Assembly (NCBI RefSeq): GCF_937936315.1
Contig: NZ_CALGWU010000021.1
Span: 1-40,105 of the forward strand
Reading direction: 5' to 3'
DNA: 40,105 nt
DNA from: an uncultured Capnocytophaga sp.
Lineage (GTDB): Bacteria > Bacteroidota > Bacteroidia > Flavobacteriales > Flavobacteriaceae
Under the pieces are notes generated by a model that was given only the letters and a program-made list of their open reading frames with translations, did not search any database and was not told where the DNA came from. A program made the translations under genes and the position numbers. Below, piece by piece: positions 1 through 8,158 of the stretch. Position 1 is the first letter of the stretch; every line of letters begins with the position of its first letter.

Positions 1-59
1 AAAATTTACTCTAAAAATCTACTGAAAAATTGCACTTACTACTGGAACTTACACATTAC

Positions 60-1006
60 TTAATTCAACTTGCTAGTTGAAAAGTTTAAAAAATAAAAAA
101 GCAAAGCAAAAGTTTTGTATATTTGTAATTGCAAAAAAATAAAAACAACTCCAATGCTTTGCAAAGACAAAATTACATCAATTTTTTGTATTATCGATGA
201 TATTTTAAAAGAAATTAATCATTCTGAAGATATTCGCAGAAAAGTATCTGATAGCGAGATTATTACAACAGCATTTATAGCTGCTAACAATTTCTATGGG
301 AAGCATCGTGCTGCTATCAAATTTGTTAAACAATACAATTTGTTTCCCAATATGTTAGAAGAAAGTAGATTTAATAGGCGCTTACATAATCTGGGGAACG
401 TACTTTATGAATTATTTCATTTGATAGCCTCTTTTTATAAAGAGATTACTTGTGAAATGAACTATATAATTGATTCATTTCCTATACCTATTTGTCAAAA
501 CATTCGTATTAATAGATGTAAAATTGCAAAAGGAAAATAATATAGAGGCTATACGACAAGTATGCGGTCTTATTTTTATGGAATTAAAGTTCAGTTAGTT
601 ACAACAGGAGAAGGCATACCAATTGCGTTTCATTTTACCGTAGGAAAAACAGCAGATGTAAAAGCCTTAGATAAGATTACATAGATTTTTCCACCAGATG
701 CAAAACTTTATGGGGATAGTGCTTATACAGATTATCAAATAGAAGATTATCTAATTGAAAATAAATGTTTTGAGTTAAAAACACAACGAAAAAAAATAAC
801 AAAAGACCAGACTCAGAAAAACAAAGTAGACAGAAGTTCAAGATGAGAAAGCGTGTAGAAGTTACAAGTTACTATAAGTGATATTAAAAAGATGTTTCCT
901 AGAACAATACATTCTGTTACTTTAAAAGTTTTTTTTATAAAGATTACAATGTATATTTTTGGATTACAGTTATTTAAAAGAATCAATAAATAGCAAGTTG
1001 AATTAA
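60..1006 (+). mobile_element. Decayed IS982-family insertion sequence
   Basis: The element is bounded by a perfect 16-bp inverted repeat, TTAATTCAACTTGCTA at 60-75 and its reverse complement at 991-1006. The interior holds one transposase reading frame of IS982 type. The length of 947 bp suits a one-gene IS of this family. No matching target-site duplication is visible in the immediate flanks. The right end lies only about 10 bp from the promoter of purE. Confidence 0.85.
154..993 (+). pseudogene. IS982-family transposase, inactivated
   Basis: Translation from the ATG at 154 gives an IS982-like protein. Recognisable parts are the first catalytic Asp segment (IIDSFPIPIC), the YRGY...YFYGIKVQL block, the second Asp segment (LYGDSAYTDYQIED) and the tail MFPRTIHSVTLK. 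The frame is broken by TAA at 538-540 and TAG at 682-684. Around 840-875 two compensating indels shift the segment with the third catalytic residue (RKRVE) out of frame and create two further stops. The natural stop TAG at 991-993 lies in the right inverted repeat. An earlier TTG at 115 is a less likely start. The gene cannot make active transposase. Family assignment is from remembered motifs. Confidence 0.85.
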
Positions 1007-1016
1007 ATATTAAAAC

Positions 1017-1046
1017 TTGCTAATTGACAAATTATTCGTATCTTTG
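1017..1046 (+). promoter_or_regulatory. Promoter of purE-guaA
   Basis: Matches the Bacteroidota promoter form: TTG at 1017-1019, a 19-bp spacer, and TATCTTTG (TAnnTTTG) at 1039-1046. The purE ATG is 18 bp downstream, so the leader would be very short and leaves no room for a riboswitch. The promoter starts 10 bp after the end of the IS982 relic. Confidence 0.7.
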
Positions 1047-1063
1047 CACCAAAATACAAATAT

Positions 1064-1549
1064 ATGAAAGTAGCTGTAGTAATGGGAAGCAAAAGCGATT
1101 TACCTATAATGCAAGACGCTATTGATATCCTCAAAAATTTTGGTATCACAACGGTCGTAGATATTGTATCAGCACATCGTACACCCGAAAAATTAATGGA
1201 GTTTAGTAAAAATGCTCATAAAAATGGTATTCAAGTAATTATTGCTGGAGCAGGTGGAGCTGCTCACTTGCCTGGTATGGTTGCCTCTATGTCTCCTTTA
1301 CCCATAATAGGTGTACCTGTGAAGAGTAGCAACTCTATTGACGGATGGGATTCTATCCTCTCTATCTTACAGATGCCTAATGGAGTACCCGTTGCTACTG
1401 TAGCTTTGAATGCTGCTAAAAATGCTGGCTTACTAGCTTTACAAATATTAGCTAGTACTGATGCCATACTTTTACAAAAAATGATTGATTATAAAGAAAG
1501 TTTAAAACAAGCTGTGCTCACTGCTGCAGCAACCCTTAACAATGAATAA
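1064..1549 (+). CDS. purE: N5-carboxyaminoimidazole ribonucleotide mutase
   Basis: Class I PurE, which converts N5-CAIR to CAIR in de novo purine synthesis in the cytosol. The 161-residue length is normal. Family signatures are visible: the N-terminal nucleotide-binding MGSKSDLPIM, SAHRTP, the glycine-rich AGAGGAAHLPGM loop and the C-terminal PNGVPVATVALN segment. It is first in a transcription unit, and its last 8 bp overlap guaA in another frame, which suggests translational coupling. No purK is in the window, so where N5-CAIR synthetase is encoded cannot be told here. The start is the first ATG after a clear promoter. Confidence 0.95.
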   Translation: MKVAVVMGSKSDLPIMQDAIDILKNFGITTVVDIVSAHRTPEKLMEFSKNAHKNGIQVIIAGAGGAAHLPGMVASMSPLPIIGVPVKSSNSIDGWDSILSILQMPNGVPVATVALNAAKNAGLLALQILASTDAILLQKMIDYKESLKQAVLTAAATLNNE

Positions 1550-3089
1550 AGACACTTTTCAAGGCTCACGCCTTCTATTATTGGATTTCGGGTCGCAATA
1601 TACCCAACTTATTGCTCGCCGTGTGCGCGAACTAAATGTGTACTGTGAAATGCACCCTTATAACAATTTACCCGAGAATTTAAGCGATTTCTCTGCTGTA
1701 ATCCTATCCGGTTCACCCTATTCAGTCCGTAGTGCAGAAGTCTTGCATCCAGACCTATCCGCAATAAAAGGTAAAATACCTCTTTTAGCTGTATGTTATG
1801 GGGCTCAATACTTAGCCCATTTTGGCGGTGGTGAGGTTGCTCCTTCAAACATACGAGAGTATGGTCGTGCTCATCTCACTTATATCAAACCTGAAGAACC
1901 CCTTTTTGAAGGGATTTACCAAGAAAGTATAGTATGGATGAGCCATAGTGACACCATTAAACAATTACCTCCAAATGCAATTTGTCTGGCAAGCACTCCT
2001 GATGTAACAAACGCTGCTTATCGCATAGAAGGAGAAGACACTTACGCCATCCAATTTCACCCCGAAGTAACACACTCTGCTGATGGTATGAAACTATTGG
2101 CTAACTTTCTTTTCAAAATAGCTAAACTTACCCCTAATTGGACATCCGATAATTTTGTAGAGATGACTGTTACACAGCTAAAAACACAAATAGGTAACGA
2201 AAAAGTAATCTTAGGTTTATCAGGAGGAGTAGACTCAACTGTAGCCGCTGTATTACTCAACAAAGCTATTGGAAAACAATTGCATTGTATATTCGTAAAT
2301 AATGGACTCTTACGTAAGAATGAGTTTGAAAGCGTTTTAAAACAATACGAAGGTATGGGATTAAATGTGAAAGGTGTAGATGCTTCAACACGTTTTCTCT
2401 CTGCCTTAGCAGGCAAAACTGACCCTGAAGAAAAACGTAAAACTATTGGGCGTGTTTTTATTGAAGTATTTGATGATGAAGCACACAAAATCACTGATGC
2501 TCAATGGTTAGCGCAAGGTACTATTTATCCCGATGTTATTGAATCATTATCAGTAAAAGGTCCTTCAGCAACTATAAAATCTCATCATAATGTAGGTGGA
2601 TTGCCCGATTATATGAAACTAAAGGTAGTAGAGCCTTTGCGTATGCTCTTCAAAGATGAAGTCCGTCGAGTAGGTCGTAGTTTGGGCATTAGTGATGAAT
2701 TATTAGGGAGACATCCTTTCCCTGGCCCTGGTTTAGCTATCCGTATTTTAGGTGATATCACTGCTGAAAAAGTAGCCGTTTTGCAAGAAGTAGATGCTAT
2801 ATTCATCAATGCACTAAAAGAGCACAACCTCTACAACAAAGTATGGCAAGCAGGAGCTATCCTATTACCTATCAATAGTGTGGGCGTAATGGGTGACGAG
2901 CGTACTTACGAACGTGTGGTAGCCTTACGTGCTGTAGAAAGTGTAGATGGTATGACTGCCGATTGGGTAGATTTACCTTACAAATTCCTTCAAAAGGTAT
3001 CTAATGACATCATCAACAAAGTGAAAGGTGTAAATCGTGTGGTGTATGATATTAGTAGTAAACCACCTGCCACCATAGAATGGGAATAA
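1542..3089 (+). CDS. guaA: GMP synthase (glutamine-hydrolysing)
   Basis: Makes GMP from XMP, ATP and glutamine in the cytosol. The protein has 515 residues, normal for the fused two-domain enzyme. The N-terminal class I amidotransferase has its nucleophile in AVCYGAQ (Cys85) and the His-Glu pair in QFHPEVTHS (His173, Glu175). The ATP pyrophosphatase domain begins with the P-loop SGGVDS (227-232). The C-terminal dimerisation domain has PFPGPGLAIRILG and ends in PPATIEWE, the usual GuaA terminus. The start overlaps the end of purE by 8 bp. Pairing with purE puts an early purine step and the GMP branch under one promoter. Confidence 0.97.
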   Translation: MNKDTFQGSRLLLLDFGSQYTQLIARRVRELNVYCEMHPYNNLPENLSDFSAVILSGSPYSVRSAEVLHPDLSAIKGKIPLLAVCYGAQYLAHFGGGEVAPSNIREYGRAHLTYIKPEEPLFEGIYQESIVWMSHSDTIKQLPPNAICLASTPDVTNAAYRIEGEDTYAIQFHPEVTHSADGMKLLANFLFKIAKLTPNWTSDNFVEMTVTQLKTQIGNEKVILGLSGGVDSTVAAVLLNKAIGKQLHCIFVNNGLLRKNEFESVLKQYEGMGLNVKGVDASTRFLSALAGKTDPEEKRKTIGRVFIEVFDDEAHKITDAQWLAQGTIYPDVIESLSVKGPSATIKSHHNVGGLPDYMKLKVVEPLRMLFKDEVRRVGRSLGISDELLGRHPFPGPGLAIRILGDITAEKVAVLQEVDAIFINALKEHNLYNKVWQAGAILLPINSVGVMGDERTYERVVALRAVESVDGMTADWVDLPYKFLQKVSNDIINKVKGVNRVVYDISSKPPATIEWE

Positions 3090-3133
3090 TCAATTAATAG
3101 TTAAAATAATTAATAATTAAATCATAAGTCATT

Positions 3134-5062
3134 ATGAAACATTTTTTAACACTAACCACCTTACTATGCTTTACCTTAAGTTTTGCTCAGCAAAAACATA
3201 CAGCAAGTAACTATGAAAGTATTGAAAGTATCGCTAAAACTTATCGTTTTTCACCTGCTGATATTCTAAAACTTAACCCTGGAGTAAAAGATGGAATCCA
3301 GAAAGGTGTAACTATCAATATTCCTACCAGCAAGATAAAACACTACAGTACCCAGCGTCCAGTAGGTTTTACCTCTCATCTGGTAAAATCAGGAGAAACT
3401 TTCTTTGGACTTTCTCAGAAGTACAACATTTCTATAGACGATTTGAAGCGCTATAACTTAGACCTTTACACTCGTGAACTCCAAGAGAACGAGCGCATTA
3501 CTATTCCACTTTTCAACAAAGCAAGTGATATGGTACAAAAAGGTGTACAAGGACAAAAACGCTATGTTGTAAAACCTCAAGAAACCTTATGGAAAATTGC
3601 AAAAAACCACAATGTGAGTGTAGAAGAATTAGAACGAATCAACAAAAAAGAAAAAGGATTTAACCCTAACAGTCTAAAAGAAGGACAAGAAATATGGGTA
3701 CCTTCTTCAGCTGTAGATAACTCTGAACCTGAAGTACCTACGCGCCCTGCAACCAATAAAGAGTTGGTTCTCTACTACATAGAAAAAGGAGAAGGTTTTT
3801 ATAGTCTAGAACGCAAATTTGGTTTATCACGATCTGATATTGTGAAACTCAATCCTGCTGTAAAAGATGGATTGAAAAGTGATGCTCAGATATGGATTCC
3901 TAAAGAAAACTACGATCGTTATAAAAACGCAGCTTTTACTAGTACACCTAATTACGATTTTGAAAGCTCTAATAACACTTTGCGCTCTGCTTCATCTCCT
4001 AATAATGTAAAGGAAATTAGCTATATTTTACCATTCAAAGTAGCTGATATAGGTGCAACAAACAAAGCCGCTGCTTTAAAATCACGTCTTACTGATAATA
4101 AAATTACCCCTGTAGCTACTGATTTTTATTCAGGTGCACTCATTGCTTTGGATTCCCTACAAAAAATGGGATACAAGTTCAAAGTAAACGTATACGATAG
4201 TGAAGGCGACATCAAAAAGATTACTTCTAATACAAGTGTACAAAACTCACAATTGGTAATAGGTCCTTTCACTACCAAGTCATTTAATGCTGTAGCAGAA
4301 TTAATCACCAACAATAACACTGCTGTATTAGCACCTCTAGCTAATAAAAACATTGTATTAAATCCCAATGTATATCAAACTTTACCCTCAGATGAAGTAC
4401 AACAAGCACAGATGATTAGTTATCTCAACAAAAATTATTCTGATGAGAATATGATTATCTTAGCCGATAGTAAAAACACAGGCTTACGCGACAAATTAGA
4501 ACGTGCTTTCCCTAACGCTAAGGTAGTAACTGAAATGTCAGCTAATGGTTTTTCTAATGCTTTGAACTACAGTAAAGAAAACGTAGTTTTGTTACAATCT
4601 AATGATATAGGTTATGTATCATTAGCCGTGCGTTTGTTGCATAATGCTTTGAAAGTAAAGAAAAACAACACACATCCTAAAATTGTGTTAGCAACTGTAG
4701 AAAGAGGCAACGTTTTCGATTCAAGTAGTTTATCTAATAACCAACTATCAGATTTGCACTTTACCTACCCTACTGTAAACAAATATTCTAATGGCAGTGA
4801 TAATTTTTCTATTCGTTATCAAAAAACTTATGGAATTTTGCCTAGCAAATACGCTATCCGAGGCTTTGACCTCACTATGGACGCTATTTTACGTTTAGGC
4901 GTATCTGGAAATTTAAATAGTGCAAATACCCACATAGGAGAAACCGCTTTCCTAGAAAACAAGTTTGCTTATCTAAAAAACTCTTACAAAGGAGGAGGTT
5001 ATGAAAACCAAGGCGTTTACATTGTTCAGTATGACAATATGGAAATCAAAGAAGTAAAATAA
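3134..5062 (+). CDS. LysM-repeat protein with periplasmic ligand-binding-like domain
   Basis: An exported 642-residue protein. A signal peptide ends at about residue 19 (SFAQ). Four LysM-like modules follow, roughly at 27-64, 82-126, 143-190 and 213-256, each of the SIA..Y..S..DL...N type and ending in a Pro after a hydrophobic strand. Residues ~295-640 resemble a type I periplasmic binding fold (SYILPFKVADIG, a SQLVIGPF segment, then AVLAPLAN). LysM modules usually bind peptidoglycan, so a wall-attached sensor or scaffold is likely. The ligand cannot be inferred. It follows guaA by 44 bp, and its stop codon overlaps the ung start (TAATG). Similar LysM/ligand-binding combinations are common in Flavobacteriia. 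Confidence 0.8.
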   Translation: MKHFLTLTTLLCFTLSFAQQKHTASNYESIESIAKTYRFSPADILKLNPGVKDGIQKGVTINIPTSKIKHYSTQRPVGFTSHLVKSGETFFGLSQKYNISIDDLKRYNLDLYTRELQENERITIPLFNKASDMVQKGVQGQKRYVVKPQETLWKIAKNHNVSVEELERINKKEKGFNPNSLKEGQEIWVPSSAVDNSEPEVPTRPATNKELVLYYIEKGEGFYSLERKFGLSRSDIVKLNPAVKDGLKSDAQIWIPKENYDRYKNAAFTSTPNYDFESSNNTLRSASSPNNVKEISYILPFKVADIGATNKAAALKSRLTDNKITPVATDFYSGALIALDSLQKMGYKFKVNVYDSEGDIKKITSNTSVQNSQLVIGPFTTKSFNAVAELITNNNTAVLAPLANKNIVLNPNVYQTLPSDEVQQAQMISYLNKNYSDENMIILADSKNTGLRDKLERAFPNAKVVTEMSANGFSNALNYSKENVVLLQSNDIGYVSLAVRLLHNALKVKKNNTHPKIVLATVERGNVFDSSSLSNNQLSDLHFTYPTVNKYSNGSDNFSIRYQKTYGILPSKYAIRGFDLTMDAILRLGVSGNLNSANTHIGETAFLENKFAYLKNSYKGGGYENQGVYIVQYDNMEIKEVK

Positions 5063-5727
5063 TGAACGTACAAATAGACTCAAGCTGGAAAGCGGTATTA
5101 GAAGAAGAATTTAACAAGCCTTATTTTACCAAGCTCACCGAATATGTTAAACAACAATATGCCGAAAATATCTGTTATCCCAAAGGAAAGCAAATATTTT
5201 CGGCTTTCGATCATTGTCCACTAAGTGAGGTAAAAGTAGTAATTATTGGGCAAGACCCTTATCACGGTGAAGGGCAGGCAAATGGTTTGTGTTTTTCTGT
5301 ACACGACGGCATAGCACACCCTCCTTCACTTGTAAATATTTTCAGAGAAATAGCGCAAGATTTAGGCGCCCCCTACCCTATCAGCGGTAATTTAGAGCGT
5401 TGGGCATCACAAGGAGTCTTACTGCTAAATGCTACCCTCACAGTAAGAGCTAACGAAGCCGGTAGTCACCAAAATCAAGGTTGGGAAACATTCACCGATG
5501 CAGTTATTGCAGCAGTTTCCAAACATTGTAACAATGTAGTGTTTATGCTTTGGGGTGGTTATGCTAAAAAGAAAGCTAGCCTTATTGATAGTAGCAAACA
5601 TTGTATACTCTCTTCTGGTCATCCCTCACCTTTAAGTGCTAATAGAGGGTATTGGTTTGGTAACAAACATTTCAGCAAAGCCAATGCCTATCTTGCGTCT
5701 GTAGGAAAAGAAAGCATAAATTGGTAA
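5062..5727 (+). CDS. ung: Uracil-DNA glycosylase, family 1
   Basis: Removes uracil from DNA in base-excision repair. The 221-residue length is typical. The water-activating motif GQDPYH is present with catalytic Asp65, followed by GLCFSV of the uracil pocket, LLLNATLTVR, LWGGYAKKK, and the leucine-loop motif HPSPLS. The start ATG overlaps the stop of the LysM gene by one base, so it is probably translated by coupling. No terminator-like hairpin is obvious just after the stop. Confidence 0.96.
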   Translation: MNVQIDSSWKAVLEEEFNKPYFTKLTEYVKQQYAENICYPKGKQIFSAFDHCPLSEVKVVIIGQDPYHGEGQANGLCFSVHDGIAHPPSLVNIFREIAQDLGAPYPISGNLERWASQGVLLLNATLTVRANEAGSHQNQGWETFTDAVIAAVSKHCNNVVFMLWGGYAKKKASLIDSSKHCILSSGHPSPLSANRGYWFGNKHFSKANAYLASVGKESINW

Positions 5728-5769
5728 TTAGATTTTATTAAACATAATAAGGTAGTAATATTGTAGAAA

Positions 5770-6027
5770 ATGATACAATCTATTATTGAAAAGTATAAAG
5801 ACAGAATAGCTGTTGGTACTAAAAACTTTATAAATATAACTTGGATTGAGCAAACGGAAAAGAAATTAGGCTTCCCTTTACCTGATAGTTATAAAGAGAT
5901 GTTATTAAACTATGAATTTATCACTGTTTGAGGAATTGATTTTAAAACTATTGCTCCACCTGAATATCAGGAGGATGCTGATATAGATATTAATTATACT
6001 TATCTCAAAAACATTTCAATAGATTAG
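5770..6027 (+). pseudogene. SUKH (SMI1/KNR4) family immunity-type protein, broken
   Basis: From the ATG at 5770 the frame reads a typical SMI1/KNR4 start: a helix, WIEQTEKKLGFPLPDSYKEM, then LLNYE. A TGA at 5929-5931 interrupts it. The same frame continues with GIDFKTIAPPEYQEDAD and stops at 6025-6027, far short of a normal domain of about 130-150 residues. SUKH proteins are a known superfamily of immunity proteins against polymorphic toxins. No toxin is adjacent. The 3' part appears to have been lost where the IS4-type relic begins. Family assignment rests on a short stretch and is moderately sure. Confidence 0.65.
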
Positions 6028-6524
6028 TATATAAATACAATGATAGAACACAAAAATGGAGTTTTTCTCATTGGAATTACTTACTTGTTCTAATTTTTGG
6101 ACAACTTATAGGTTGTGATAGCCTTAGAGGGCTTGTTGATATACTAACTGTTCACTCAAAAAGAGCTTATCACTTAGGTTTTGGTAAGAATATTATTAAC
6201 AAAACTATTCTTTCAAGAGCAAATGAAGTTAGAAATCTTAATATTTTTCAAGATTTTGCTTTATATATGATTAATATTGCTCAGGAAAAGAGAATTATTA
6301 ATAATTTTTGCTTACACGGTAAGTTCTATGCTGTTGATGTAACAATTTTGATTTATGTAATTGTTGCTATTGTTGAAAAAGACCTTAAGCTTGATAGACC
6401 TATTGCTGAAGTAATCCGTATTTTAGGAAGTTCTCTATTAGTTAAAGAACCTATCTGAGAACTATTTACACCACTTTCAAATGAAAGTTATAGCGATAGA
6501 TTTCCGCTAAAATTAAACCTATAA
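6003..6524 (+). pseudogene. IS4-family transposase relic with large internal deletion
   Basis: One frame reads HFNRLVYKYNDR, then WSFSHWNYLLVLIFGQL, SLRGLVDIL, SKRAYHLGFGKN and GKFYAVD, which is the N-terminal part of an IS4-type transposase up to the first catalytic Asp. It then passes without a frameshift into VAIVEKDLKLDRPIAEVIRIL, the extreme C-terminal part. About 200 residues containing the other catalytic residues are missing. A TGA at 6456-6458 interrupts the tail (KEPI, stop, ELFT), and the last in-frame stop is at 6522-6524. The decayed copy at 29.5-30.8 kb has the same segments in full and serves as internal reference. Confidence 0.75.
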
Positions 6525-6930
6525 ATTATTTAACAAAATTTTAAGAGATAGTAGAGGAATTACTTATATAAATTACTATTAATATTTGTAAAACTTTTTT
6601 ACCTTTTTCCTATTAACTCTTATATTGTAACAAGTTTCTCATAGGCTCAACAATTTATAATACAAATTAATCCTTTTATATTTTTGTTTTTTTCAACCCA
6701 ATAAATGGGGATAATAAGAATTACAATTATCCTAACACTGAGTTTTTAACCTCTTTTAATAAGTGTTTGATAATTCATTAAATCTGTTAAATAGTAGAAT
6801 AAGAAGAGAGCTTTCTTCTAACTGTACACATCATATTTATATCCGATCACAACTTAAGAAACTAAATCAGTAAAATATTTCTTTTGATAATTGTACCCCT
6901 AAAACACAAAAACTCTAAAATTTATTTATT
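6525..6930. other. Gene-free AT-rich stretch
   Basis: About 400 bp between the IS4 relic and the purM promoter. I see no open frame of note, no strong hairpin and no RNA gene. It is very AT-rich and probably decayed insertion or flank sequence. Confidence 0.6.
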
Positions 6931-6935
6931 ATCAC

Positions 6936-6965
6936 TTGTTAATTGTTAATTATTTCTTACCTTTG
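6936..6965 (+). promoter_or_regulatory. Promoter of the purM operon
   Basis: TTG at 6936-6938, a 19-bp spacer, and TACCTTTG at 6958-6965. The ATG of purM is 20 bp further on. Over 33 ungapped positions it matches the purE promoter at 25, including the CTTGYTAATTG stretch around the -33 element. Confidence 0.7.
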
Positions 6966-6985
6966 CCTCTCAAAATTAAACTATA

Positions 6986-8158
6986 ATGGAAGTAAGCAAA
7001 CGTTATGCACTACGCGGAGTTTCGGCTGCCAAAGACGAAGTGCATAAAGCTATCAAAAATATCAATAAAGGATTATTCCCCAAAGCCTTTTGTAAAATAG
7101 TCCCCGATTATCTTACGGGTGATGACCAATATTGCCTTGTAATGCACGCTGATGGTGCAGGTACCAAGTCGGCATTGGCTTATATGTATTGGAAAACCAC
7201 AGGCGACCTAAGTGTATGGAAAGGCATTGCTCAAGATGCCCTCATAATGAATATAGATGATTTATTATGTGTGGGAGCCATAGATAACATTATGCTTTCA
7301 TCTACTATAGGGCGTAACAAGAACCTCATTCCTGCAGAAGTTATTTCAGCAATCATCAATGGTACTGAAGAACTTATCAATGAATTGGCTAACTTTGGGG
7401 TACATATTCACTCTACAGGAGGTGAAACTGCTGATGTAGGTGATTTAGTACGCACTATCATTGTCGATTCTACTGTTACAGCACGTATGGAACGTGGTAA
7501 AGTGATTGATAATGCCAACATCAAAGCAGGCAATGTAATCGTAGGGTTGGCTTCTTATGGGCAAGCTACCTATGAGACTTCTTACAATGGCGGTATGGGT
7601 AGCAACGGACTTACCTCAGCACGACACGATGTATTCAACAAATCGCTAGCTAATCAATTCCCTGAAAGTTTTGATCCCTCAGTTCCTGATGAACTCGTAT
7701 ATACAGGCTCTAAGCACCTCACTGATAGCGTAGTTGGCTCTCTCATAGACGCAGGAAAGCTTGTCCTCTCCCCTACCCGCACCTATGCGCCTATTATCAA
7801 AAAAATATTAGAAAAATACGATAATACCCAAATATGCGGAATGGTACATTGTAGTGGCGGCGCACAAACCAAAATATTACACTTTGTTGAGAACCTTCAT
7901 ATTGTTAAAGACAATCTTTTCCTCGTTCCTCCCCTCTTTAAGCTCATTCAAGAGGAATCTCATACCGATTGGAAAGAAATGTACCAAGTATTCAACTGTG
8001 GACATCGTATGGAACTCTACGTACCTGAAAACATCGCCGGAGACTTGATAGCTATCTCACAGTCATTTGGTGTACCTGCACAAGTGATAGGACACGTGGC
8101 AGCTTCTGATAAAAAACGTCTCACTATAAAAAGCGAATACGGTACTTTTGAATACTAA
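6986..8158 (+). CDS. purM: Phosphoribosylformylglycinamidine cyclo-ligase (AIR synthase), Bacteroidota type
   Basis: Expected to close FGAM to AIR in de novo purine synthesis. It has 390 residues, longer than the ~345 of the enterobacterial enzyme. The AIR-synthase N-terminal domain is clear: VMHADGAGTKSALA matches the ADGVGTK-type nucleotide/phosphate loop, DALIMNIDDLLCVGA the conserved MxxNDLxxxGA segment, and STGGETADVGD the GGETAEMP-like loop. The C-terminal domain is divergent but keeps HCSGGAQTKI and VFNCGHRMEL. This matches what is usually annotated as purM in Flavobacteriia. The start follows a clear promoter, and the 3' end overlaps the next gene by 11 bp. Confidence 0.85.
   Translation: MEVSKRYALRGVSAAKDEVHKAIKNINKGLFPKAFCKIVPDYLTGDDQYCLVMHADGAGTKSALAYMYWKTTGDLSVWKGIAQDALIMNIDDLLCVGAIDNIMLSSTIGRNKNLIPAEVISAIINGTEELINELANFGVHIHSTGGETADVGDLVRTIIVDSTVTARMERGKVIDNANIKAGNVIVGLASYGQATYETSYNGGMGSNGLTSARHDVFNKSLANQFPESFDPSVPDELVYTGSKHLTDSVVGSLIDAGKLVLSPTRTYAPIIKKILEKYDNTQICGMVHCSGGAQTKILHFVENLHIVKDNLFLVPPLFKLIQEESHTDWKEMYQVFNCGHRMELYVPENIAGDLIAISQSFGVPAQVIGHVAASDKKRLTIKSEYGTFEY

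Noticed and set aside
1020..1063. Purine riboswitch ahead of purE or purM
   Set aside because: Only about 20 bp separate the -7 boxes from the ATGs, too short for any riboswitch.
2057..2494. 145-codon antisense open frame within guaA, and others opposite purE, LysM, prfB and frr
   Set aside because: They are opposite well-recognised genes, show no family motif and are composition shadows of the coding strand.
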